Shown here piece after piece: positions 1 through 20,975 of a stretch of DNA of 64,000 bases. The position numbers and the translations under genes were made by a program. Source of the DNA: Corella eumyota (taxonomy: Eukaryota > Chordata > Ascidiacea > Phlebobranchia > Corellidae); assembly GCA_963082875.1 (NCBI GenBank), contig OY720100.1:3348001-3412000 (forward strand), given 5' to 3'. Position 1 is the first letter of the stretch. Every line of letters starts with the position of its first letter. Below the pieces are notes generated by a model that was given only the letters and a program-made list of their open reading frames with translations, searched no databases and had not been told where the DNA came from.

Positions 1-268
1 GGACAGTTTAAAATGTTGACAACAGTTGCTTTAGAAAGCTATCGTTATACAGTTTAGATATATTTGAATGTATTAAAAAAGCAGGATTACTTTAAAGAAG
101 TATTAAGCTAACTAATAGTTTAAAACTCTTCCTTTTTTAAAAAAATGTTATTGCAAACACGTTACTCGACATATTATTAAAAATAGCTAAAAGTTATTAT
201 TTTTAAACCAAGATTGCTTCGTTTGAAGAATTCTTATTTGAAAATATTTTGGGAGAAAAAATTTAAAT

Positions 269-2369
269 ATGAAGTCTGTGTTGATTTTTTCAACTTTATT
301 AATTGGTGCGTTAGTTAGTGGTTATCCAAGTGGCCCACCAACGAGTGTATGTACTTCTATGCGACCAAGCCATGGAGTTCCTCCAAGAAGTTTAGGCTTT
401 GGGATTCAGGCGGACGTAACAACATTCAGCCCCGGTGATACGTTAATAAGTGAGTTTAATTTATTTTGAAATCACAAAAAAGTTTTTTGTATATATCTTT
501 ACCCTCGATGAAAAATGGTCGAATGTGCGACCTTAACATAAAGTAACATCAGTTTCCCCGACCCAGCCTCGAGTTGTCTGTGGCAGTTTGGGGTATTATA
601 TATTATAATTACCCGATAATAAGGCTGCTGATTAAGTGCTGGCTTAGCAGGAGTTCATACCGTTTGTGGCTTCTTACTAAAGGGAGCCACAGCATGATAT
701 TACTGGGGATCGAACCAAGGACCTAATGTAGTGTAGGAAGTGCTCCGACCACCATACCACGATAACGATTATTTAAATAATATTTTAATAATAAATAGAA
801 CTCAACAGTAAAGAGACTTGTCGTTACTACCAATTGCTTTTAACAACTTGTGCAATCTTTGCTTTAATAAAACGGCATTTTAATTGTTTTCGTAATAGTT
901 TACCAGTTATTAAAAAAACTGTTTTTAGATTTAAACCAAAATTCTGCCATTTTATTATTTGTTCAAGGTAAAGAGGTTCCTTGCAATTTATTTATTATTG
1001 TCTTTATTTAGTCACCGTTACTGGTGCCAGAGACTACAGAGGGTTGTTTATTCAAGTACGAGAAATGGGTTCGACTGCTGCCACTGGACAATTCGTAGCA
1101 GTGGACAGCGGTTTTCAAACACTCAATTGTGCTAATGGTAATGAGAACGCTTTAGCCCACAGCAATCGAGCTGACAAAAGTCCAGGAGCTAATATATTTT
1201 TGTGGACTGCGCCATCAAGTTGTGGATCCTCTAATTATGTTCTAAGGTAAGTTAATTTAGAGACTTTCCTATTCTACACTATTATTATGTATTTTTTAAA
1301 TGTAGATTTTCTTTTTTTAAGGGCGACGATAGTCGAACTTTTTGCCGATATACAAGTAGGTACTACTCAAGATTTAACCTGCGTTGAGTCGAGTCCAGAC
1401 CCACCAGCAGTAACTCCAGAAGAAGAAGAGGAAGAAATAGAAATGGAGATTGAGGAAGAAACAGAAACTGAAAATACAACGGCACCGGAATGCGTTTTTC
1501 CAACAGTTCTTCAAGGTATTTTTTGTTAATAAAACATATCTTATTAGTTGTAAAAATGAACTTATACTCAGTTTATTAAACTTAATAAACACGCACATTT
1601 ATGTATATTTTTTATGTTTTAAATCACTTATAAATGCTATAAAGATGGAACTTACAATAGTACGACTTTTGTAATGGACGCAAACGAACTTGGTGGCTGG
1701 ACAAACGTAGCAGGCTCACTTTGGACACATAACACTGGGATTACTCCTTCGTTTGGAACCGGCCCTAACGATGGTTTTGAAGGAGCTGGGAGTAAGTATT
1801 TGTTTACAAATACTTTAGTTTACAAACACTTTTAATCAACTACTTTAAATCAGGTTATTATCTCTACTTTGAAACATCGTCTCCGAAGACGACGGGCGAC
1901 ACTGCCATCTTAGAAACGAACCAAGACATCGTAGGCTGCTTTTGTTTTAGTTTTGCTTACCATTTCCGTGTAACCACCGCTCAAAATCACCGACTTCAAG
2001 TCGTAGCTGGTGACACAACTCTTCTTGACGTTACGGAGTCAAATCCAGAATGGGAAACTGTTACGAGTACTATCGAAACCGACGAACCAATCAAGGTAAA
2101 AACAACTGGTTATATACCCTTTCTTTAGCAAAAATTTACCTGTTTTGTCAGTCGAGATAGCTAGAAAGTTTGGGTTCGTTGTTATATCCACCAAGCGTGT
2201 TAATGAGTAATATTTTTTATAGATTTCATTTATTGGGACTCGAGGTTTAGGCTTCAGAGGAGACATGGCGATAGACAACATCGTTTTCACCGAGGGTAGA
2301 TGCGAGGATGATGACGAGAACTCGGATGAAGAAGAGGAATCCGATGGGGAAGATACTGATGAAAAATAA
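269..2369 (+). CDS. Secreted Reeler + MAM domain protein, paralogue 1
   Basis: Six exons: 269-449, 1012-1246, 1322-1515, 1645-1791, 1854-2095, 2223-2369. They join in phase at GT-AG sites to give 381 residues. Residues 1-18 are a hydrophobic signal peptide starting MKSVLIFSTLLIGALVSG. Residues about 20-160 read as a Reeler (reelin N-terminal) domain, with the typical GPP opening, FSPGDTL, the RGLFIQVRE strand and the LWTAP...NYVLRATIVE end. Residues about 165-190 are a Glu-rich linker. Residues about 195-365 are a MAM domain, beginning at ECVFP, with the GP-D-GFEGAGSYYLYFE segment and the RGDMAIDNIVF...GRC end. An acidic Asp/Glu tail closes the protein. Reeler and MAM modules occur in extracellular adhesion and immune-type proteins; the combined function here is unknown. 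No membrane anchor is seen after the signal, so secretion is inferred. A near-identical paralogue follows 4.55 kb downstream. Intron 1 holds a SINE, and AATAAA at 2449-2454 may be the poly(A) signal. Confidence 0.85.
491..770 (-). mobile_element. tRNA-derived SINE, intron 1 of Reeler-MAM 1
   Basis: Diverged copy of the SINE seen eight times in this window. The body (tatctttaccctcgatg at the left end, a gtgctggcttagcaggag core, tRNA-like head at the right) matches the better copies in the SMC3 introns. The tRNA-derived head lies at the right, so the element reads on the minus strand. Its head is decayed. The same insertion sits at the same place in the downstream paralogue, so it predates the gene duplication. 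Confidence 0.75.
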
Positions 2370-2448
2370 AAATAAACGTATAAATAATGATTAAAAAAAT
2401 AAATTAGGCAAGTAGGCTAAGCAATATATATATATCTAAGTTGTACCC

Positions 2449-2805
2449 AATAAAAAAATTTCGGTGTTTAAAACTGATTTATTAATATACCATTATGTAG
2501 AACACATCACAGATAAAATTTTAGTAAGGCAAACTTTCTGCAATATAAATATAATTGAAATCACGTAGTTTAAGATTAGTAATGATGTAAATGTGAAACA
2601 CCAAAAAAGCTTTCTAAAACGTATTAGGTTTAAAGTAAGTTTGTGTTATAATGTTTTTAAGTGTGATAATTTAATTTCTGGCTCTTTTAAAAAATTGCAA
2701 ATATTAGTTACCACAAAACATTCTTTTTGCATTTTTAGAAAAAATTGCTGTTTTATAACTTAACCATTATATATAATCATGCTTTGATAATTTAAAAGGA
2801 TTTCC
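2449..2805. other. 3' flank of paralogue 1, no gene seen
   Basis: Contains a likely poly(A) signal (AATAAA at 2449-2454). Up to about 2575 the sequence matches the 3' flank of the second paralogue (to about 7140), which marks the right edge of the tandem duplication. The rest is AT-rich with no ORF or RNA signal that I can support. Confidence 0.5.
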
Positions 2806-4192
2806 TAAAGAGATGGTTCGGTCGCAGAGTTTACTTTTTAATTATGTTGGAATTTTTCCAACTTGCACGAGGATACCATTATTTTAAAAATTGGTCAAGT
2901 AGTTTTTGAGATATCGTAATTTGAAGGTAAATATTGTAAATAGAGAAAATCCCTACGCTCGCGAGTCACGTGACTTTCCTGGCAGACATAAAAAATAACC
3001 TTATTTTGCCCTCTCTGAGCCGTTTGTTGTACTTTTTTTTTAAATTTTTTTGCAAAAAACAAACTTAGCATGAAAAGCAAAATTTATCCATATCATAAAA
3101 GACAGTTGTTACTTTTTAAGTATTTTTAATTGGGTAGGCCGTATTTAAAAAATTTTAACAAGTTATGGCTATGCTGTTAATTTTGAAAATTTACCAGCCA
3201 AAAATGCTTACAAACTCTTGCAAGAAAAGGACAGGTCAACTAAGTCTTATTTGAGCAAAGTTTACCGTTAACACAGTCTTAGTTTTGTTTAAAATAAAAT
3301 CACTTCATTGTTGTTAACTAATATATTGTCAAGTTGTTCAAATTAGCGTATATTGACGATATACTTTTATTTTGGTTATACTACAACAATTATTCTAGTT
3401 ATACTTTTACAAGTGTTAAACACAAACTAAAGGTAAGAAAGGGAGCAAACACTTATATTTGTTGCCAGGGGTACAAGTACTTACGTATATTGTACGTTAT
3501 ATTAAAAATTGTTTGGAAATTTTAATTAAAAAACTACATAAAAGATGTTTACCAGAATATTTAGTTTATAGTTTATTGATGTATTATATACTTTATGTGT
3601 CTTAACCCATGTGACGTTTTGTGATCAGAACTATTTTTATATGATACCCAACAAAATTGTCGGATATATTAAGTTTTAAGCAAAACTTACTGTTCCAACA
3701 GGTAAACTTTGCTTCAGTAACACTCAGTTGACCTGTCTGTTTATTGTAAGTGTTTGTCAGCCAATTTTGGCCGTTTCTGGCTTGTAAATTTCCAAAATTA
3801 ACAACATAACCTTAATTTGTTAGAATTTTTCAAATACAGCTTACCTAATTAAAAATACTTTAAAAGTAAAAAATGTCTTATATGGCTAAATATTGTTTTT
3901 TATGTTAAGTTTGTTTTCTGCGAAAAAAATTTAAAAAAAGTACAACAAACGGGTCAGAGAGGACAAAATGAGGTCATTTTCCTATGTCTGCCAGCATACG
4001 ATCTTACAACGATGACGTCGTGGGTCACGTGACTCGCGAGCGTTGGGACTTTCCCTATTTACAATATTTACCTTCAAATCCCGATATCTTACAAACTACT
4101 TGATCAATTTTTAAAATAATGGTATCCTCGTGCAAGTTGGAAAAATTTCAACATAATTAAAAAAGATACTCTACGACCGAACTATCTCTTTA
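2806..4192. mobile_element. Foldback (long inverted repeat) element, non-coding
   Basis: Two arms of nearly 500 bases, about 2806-3295 and about 3670-4192, are reverse complements with scattered mismatches and small indels. Outer ends pair as aaagagatggttcggtcg on the left against cgaccgaactatctcttt on the right. Inner ends pair around gacaggtcaact (left) and agttgacctgtc (right). A loop of about 375 bases separates the arms. No transposase ORF is present. This fits a foldback or long-TIR MITE-type DNA element. The target-site duplication is not clear; TA is possible. Each arm contains CGCGAG next to GTCACGTGAC. It lies between the two Reeler-MAM paralogues and is absent after the second one. 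Confidence 0.8.
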
Positions 4193-4816
4193 ATATTGCA
4201 GTTTTGTTAACTTTGTTTTTTTTTGGGGATAATTTAACCAACAACTAAACACAAATAAAACTTTAATGTTTAACAACCCGTCTGACAAGCGTAAGGTATA
4301 ACCTTAGGTCTAATTTTTCCATTATTAATCATCTTACGCCGCTAGGCAGATTAATTCCAATGTTATATCGTTTAAAAATAATCTTAGATTTTTTAAGAGT
4401 ATAGCGCTTAACGGAACGACCGTAATGCTAACCTAGCCCTTCGGCATCGCGTTGCCAAGTTATATTGCCCTGCAATTGTTTATTGTCAGTGATTTTTCCG
4501 TCAACACATTGGCAGATAAACAAAAACTTATAACAATTTGAGTTTATATACAGAGGCAGTTTAAAATGTTGACAACAGTTGCTTTAGAAAGCTATCGTTG
4601 AACAGTTTAGATTTATTTAAATATATTAAGCAAGAGTACTTTAAAGAAGTATTAAGCTAACCAAAAGTTTAAAACTCCCCTTTTTTAAAAAATTGTTATT
4701 GCAAACACGTTACTCGACATATCTTTAAAAATAGGTTAAAATTATTATTTTAAAACCAAGATTACTTCATTTAAAGAATTCTTATTTGAAAATATTTTGG
4801 GAGTAACAATTTAAAT
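4193..4816. other. Spacer and 5' flank of paralogue 2
   Basis: The region 4193-4552 is AT-rich spacer with no recognisable feature. From about 4555 the sequence repeats the first bases of the window (gcagtttaaaatgttgac), so the duplicated unit begins here and includes at least 265 bases upstream of the ATG. Any shared promoter elements would lie in 4555-4816; no TATA box stands out. Confidence 0.5.
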
Positions 4817-6938
4817 ATGAAGTCTGTGTTGATTTTTTCAACTTTATTGATTGGTGCGTTGGTTAGTGGTTATCCAGATGGCCCACCAACGAGTACATGT
4901 ACTTCTATGCATCCAGATCATGGAGTTGCTTCAAGAAATTTAGGCTTTGGGATTCAAGCGGACGTAACAACATTCAGCCCCGGTGATACGTTAATGAGTA
5001 AGTTTAATTTATTTTGAAATCGTGCGTTTTTTGTATATATTTTTATCCTCGATGAAAAATGGTCGAATGTGCGACCTTAACATAAAGTAACATCAGTTTC
5101 CCCGACCCAGCCTCGAGTTCTGTGGCAGTTTGGGGTATTATAGATTATAATTACCCGATAGTAAGGCTGCTGATTAAGTGCTGGCTTAGCAGGAGTTCAT
5201 ACCGTTTGTGGCTTCTTACTAAAGGGCGCCACAGCATGAGATTACTGGGCATCGAACTCAGGACGAAATGTAGTGCAGGAAGTGTTGTAGGAAGTGACCA
5301 CTACACCACGGTGCTGGTTATTTAAATAATGTTCTGATAATAAATAGAACTCAACGGTAAAGAAAATTTTTCTTTTGTCTTTACTACCAATTGCTTTTAA
5401 CGACTTGTGCAATCTTTGCTTTAACAAAACGGCATTTTAATTGTTTTCGTAATAGTTTACCAGTTATTAAAAAACCTGTTTTAGATTTAAACCAAAATTT
5501 TGCCATTTTATTATTTGTTTAATGTAAAGAGGTTTCCTTGCAATTTATTTATTATTGTTTTTTATTAAGTCACCGTTACTGGTAGCACAAGCTACAGGGG
5601 ATTGTTTATTCAAGTAAGAGAAATTAGTTCGATTGCTGCCACTGGACAATTCGTAGCAGTTGAAAACGGTTTTCGAACACTCAATTGTGCTAATGGTAGT
5701 GAGAACGCTTTAGCCCACAGCGATGATCGTCATAAATTTCCAGGAGCTAATATATTTTTGTGGACGGCACCATCAAGTTGTGGATCTTCTAATTATGTTC
5801 TAAGGTAAGTTTATTTAAAGACTTTCCTATTCTACACTATTATTATTATATATTTTTGATATATATTCTTTAAATGTAGATTGTATTTTTTTTAAGGGCG
5901 ACCATAGTCGAACGTTTGGCCGATATACAAGAAAATATTACTCAAGATTTAACCTGCGTTGAGCCGAGTCCAGACCCACCAGCAGTAACTCCAGAAGAAG
6001 AAGAGGAAAAAATAGAAATGGAGGTTGAGGAGGAAACAGAAACTGAAAATACAACGGCACCAGAATGCGTTTTTCCAACAGTTCTTCAAGGTATTTTTTG
6101 TTAATAAAATTTATATTATTAGTTGTAAAAATGAACTCAGTTTATTAAACTTAATAAACAAGCACATTTTTGTATATTTTTTATGTTTTAAATCACTTAT
6201 AAATGCTATAAAGATGGAACTTACAATAGTACGACTTTTGTAATGGACCCAAACGAACTTGGTGGCTGGACTAATGTAGCAGGCTCACTTTGGACACATA
6301 ACACTGGGATTACTTCCTCGTATGGAACCGGCCCTAACGATGGTTTCGAAGGAGCTGGGAGTAAGTATTTGTTTACAAATACTTTAGTTTACAAACACTT
6401 TTAATCAACTACTTTAAATCAGGTTATTATCTCTACTTTGAAACATCGTTTCCGAAGAGGACAGGCGACACCGCTATCTTAGAAACAAACCAAGACATCG
6501 TAGGCTGCTTTTGTTTTAGTTTTGCTTACCATTTCCGTGTAACCACCGCTCAAAATCACCGACTTCAAGTCGTAGCTGGTGACACAACTCTTCTTGACGT
6601 TACGGAGTCAAATCCAGAATGGGAAACTGTTACGAGTACTATCGAAACCGACGAACCAATCAAGGTAAAAACAACTGGTTATATACCCTTTCTTTAGCAA
6701 AAATTTACCTGTTTTGTCAGTCGAGATAGCTAGAAAGTTTGGGTTCGTTGTTATATCCACCAAGCGTGTTAATGAGTAATATTTTTTATAGATTTCATTT
6801 ATTGGGACTCGAGGTTTAGGCTTCAGAGGAGACATGGCGATAGACAACATCGTTTTCACCGAGGGTAGATGCGAGGATGATGACGAGGACTCGGATGAAG
6901 AAGAGGAATCCGATGGGGAAGATACTGATGAAGAATAA
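4817..6938 (+). CDS. Secreted Reeler + MAM domain protein, paralogue 2
   Basis: Six exons: 4817-4997, 5570-5804, 5897-6090, 6214-6360, 6423-6664, 6792-6938. Exon lengths are identical to paralogue 1 (181, 235, 194, 147, 242, 147), giving 381 residues. The domain order is the same: signal peptide, Reeler, Glu-rich linker, MAM, acidic tail. The two copies differ most in the Reeler half: about eight of the first 60 residues differ (for example GYPDGPP versus GYPSGPP), plus a changed patch at STSYRGLF and DDRHKF. From the middle of exon 5 onward they are almost identical, including the intron before exon 6. This suggests gene conversion, or selection for change in the N-terminal domain. A likely poly(A) signal is AATAAA at 7018-7023. 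Function is not known beyond being an extracellular domain architecture. Confidence 0.85.
5033..5320 (-). mobile_element. tRNA-derived SINE, intron 1 of Reeler-MAM 2
   Basis: Orthologous insertion to the SINE at 491-770, at the same intron position and in the same orientation. The head at the right end still shows gaccactacaccacggtgctgg, the reverse complement of a tRNA-like A-box region. Confidence 0.78.
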
Positions 6939-7143
6939 AAATAAACGTATAATTATTCGTTAAAAATAAATTAGGCAAGTAGGCTAAGCAATATATATAT
7001 ATATCTAAGTTGTACCCAATAAAAAAATTCGGTGTTTAAACCTGATTCATTAATATACCATTATGTAGAACATAATATCACAGATAAAATTTTAGTAAGG
7101 CAAACTTTCTGCAATATAAATATAATTGAAATCACGTAGTTTA

Positions 7144-7876
7144 GGAATAGTAAACTATCTTTTATATAAATTTTTTAAGTTGAGCAAGAACATTTTAAAT
7201 GTTGACACTTTGATTAACAATAGTTAGTAGCTATTAGTAAAAACTGCTGATACATTTTTGCACCTAAAACATGTTAAAATTAATAGATGAGTTGATTTAC
7301 TTAATTTAAAACTTAAGCTGTAGTCAAACTAGTTTAATAACAACCAATTGACTTAACCCAGATTCAATTTACTATGCGTCTAATTAAATTCTAACAGGTA
7401 TTGTCTGCAAATTGCTATTATTTTCAAAACAAAGTCATTTGGTATCTTATGTGTATTTTATTTTATTCAACTAACTTAAACAAGAGCTAATACTAATAAG
7501 AGTTGAAAAACAGACAATTTAAACTAACAAAAAATGAGGTCATATGTTTTATTTAATGTTCAAGTATCACATTCTTGATATATAATAATATCATTTTCAT
7601 TACAACTAAACACAGTAGTGTCAGGATAACATACAAATAGCTGAAATTATGATTTCGTTACATTGCACAAATGATATAGGGGATTAGATATAAGGTGATT
7701 AAAAAGGTCATTACATATGAAAAAAAAACTTATTGTTATAATTTTGTTTAAGATATTCTGTAATTTTAAAAATTAGTTTAATAAGACAGCCCAATATAAA
7801 TAACATAGGCCTATCACATTTAAAAGCATTTTAAATGTATTACTCAGAAATTGGGTTAAATTTACTAATAAATGGG
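7144..7876. other. Intergenic, convergent 3' ends, no gene seen
   Basis: AT-rich sequence between the 3' ends of Reeler-MAM 2 (plus) and GATD1 (minus). Match with the first paralogue's flank stops near 7140. No ORF, RNA gene or repeat family is supportable here. Confidence 0.5.
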
Positions 7877-9072
7877 TTATCCATTATTAGATACAAGAAT
7901 AAGATTTTGAACAGCTGTTAGGGTTGATTGTGAATTTTGCCCAGTTATAAGATGTCGATCAATAACAACATGAATCTTGTCCAGTTCGCTTGCTAAAAAC
8001 AAATGTTAACCATATTTAATTTAAATAAAACTTGTTTTTGGGTCCTACATATTATTAAACAGAACTTAAATTTCGGATTACTTATCCCTTAGATAATATT
8101 TAACCTTGCTCAAACTTTGTATTTTAACTAGTAAACTAAAGCCTCAATTTTGTAGGTTTTTAGCTGTTAATGGTCAAATTTTTTTCATTTGAAAAAAGCT
8201 TAATTTGTTAAATTAAAAATGTCTTGCCTGTATAAGATGCTAAATGATCTTTTGCAAAATCTTCAAAAATAACTGGCATCGTTTTAAAATCCTTTCTTTG
8301 GACCATTTTACGGACACTGGGTCCTGTTAAGCTGTACCCTTTAAAACACCAATCATTGTTTTGAAACATACCAGAGTTTAAGGCGACCGCTCCAAATCCA
8401 ACTGCACAGATTGGTTCTAAACAAAAAGGTTAAAATAGCATTGTTAATTACTTAAATGACTAACAGCAAAAAAACAAATTTTAAATACAGTTTTAATAAA
8501 AATTAATTTTTTACTTTGTTTTATTGTAAAATCTCTTAAAATGTGCATTAACGAATCGTGCTTTGCAAGGTCATAAAGTGCACCAGGGCAACTTGGTATT
8601 AACAAAGCATTGTATCTGGATGAATCAACTGATTCTAATTTAAGTGGTGGCGATTGACTATGTGCCCGAAAATCTGAAATCCACTGACGACTCTTACCAT
8701 CACTGTCCATAAAATCCACGGGAACGCCCTATTTACAAAGAAGACATATAGAAATATCAAGTTTACAAGTTAAACAATTTTGGAATATTTGATATGTTTT
8801 TGTACAAAAATTAATTAAAATTTATTACCTAAACATAGTAAAATTCTAAAACGTTTGGTTTACCTTTGGCGTTGCAATTGAAACTGTAAAAGCAGAATTC
8901 GTTAGTGTAAATGCATGAATAAAAGATTGAACACATACACCTGTAATATAAGTACAATGGTCAAAGTATTAATGCGTTTTTTGTAGGTTAATTGAAGTAA
9001 ATCAATTGTAAAAAGTTTACCTTCAGTGTGACTGCTGCATATTATAAGACATGTTGGTTTTCGACCTTCCAT
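7877..9072 (-). CDS. GATD1: GATD1-like class I glutamine amidotransferase-fold protein
   Basis: Five exons in transcript order: 9072-9021, 8940-8864, 8728-8515, 8416-8228, 7992-7877. They total 648 bases, 215 residues plus stop; from memory human GATD1 is about 220. The family belongs to the DJ-1/PfpI fold; its biochemical role is not firmly established. Matching segments are [14 protein letters not shown] at the start, [24 protein letters not shown], residues 81-94 [14 protein letters not shown], residues 115-123 [21 protein letters not shown], and [14 protein letters not shown] near the end. The nucleophile elbow, where active DJ-1/PfpI members have Cys, reads AVGFG, so the usual nucleophile appears absent, as I recall for vertebrate GATD1. 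Exon 4 appears to use a GC donor (ACAG|GCAAGA), which restores both phase and the expected TASELD join. It is divergently arranged with SMC3, 597 bases between start codons. Confidence 0.9.
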
Positions 9073-9669
9073 ATTAAGATATTATTTAGTTCTTTAGAAA
9101 AAATTAAAATTTAGTAAAGTTGTTTATACTAAATTATTCTTCGGATTGGGAATTACCCATTGCAAAAGTAAATCAATAATATTTAATTATTAATTTTACA
9201 TTCGGTTTAATTAAATAATTTAAGTAAATATATTTATTTCTTTTTAATTTTTAATGAATTAAAACTTAACTCAATATATTAAAAGTCGTTGTTTTTTATT
9301 ATTATTTTTTTGTTGTGCAGATTTAATTTTTGCGCGTCAACACTGTATTTATATGGTTGCCCGCCAAATAATTTTTTTCTAAAATTTCTGAAATTTTTGC
9401 ATTGTTGTTCGACTTATGTTTAATAAAAAAGAAGATAACAAATGTAAATGTATAACGTTTGCAGGCTTAGGCTTGTACTATTAGATAAATGTTTTTATAA
9501 AGTGTATAAACATTTTGTCATTATCCAGTTTCTTTCTTTAACAAAACAAATAAATTTATTCTGCGTTAATTTCAAGCTTAAGAATCTAGGTTAAATAGTA
9601 ACTCATAGGTTTACGCAGATACGAATGTTTTAACAGACAGAAAATAACTTACTTGTACTGCTGACCAAT
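9073..9669. promoter_or_regulatory. Shared divergent upstream region of GATD1 and SMC3
   Basis: This 597-base gap separates the two start codons of head-to-head housekeeping genes, so it must contain both 5' UTRs and any shared promoter. The sequence is AT-rich; I see no convincing TATA box or CpG cluster. The call as a bidirectional promoter rests on gene arrangement, not on motifs. Confidence 0.45.

Positions 9670-20975
<11,306 letters not shown>

Noticed and set aside
1374-2290. Minus-strand ORFs across the Reeler-MAM genes (about 1374-1598, 2039-2290 and equivalents in the second copy)
   Set aside because: Antisense shadows of the real exons; the 2039-2290 ORF spans two exons and an intron of the plus-strand gene.
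2895-3525. Short ORFs within the foldback element (2895-3080 minus, 3334-3525 plus)
   Set aside because: Low-complexity Lys/Phe-rich frames in an inverted repeat; no transposase motif is visible.
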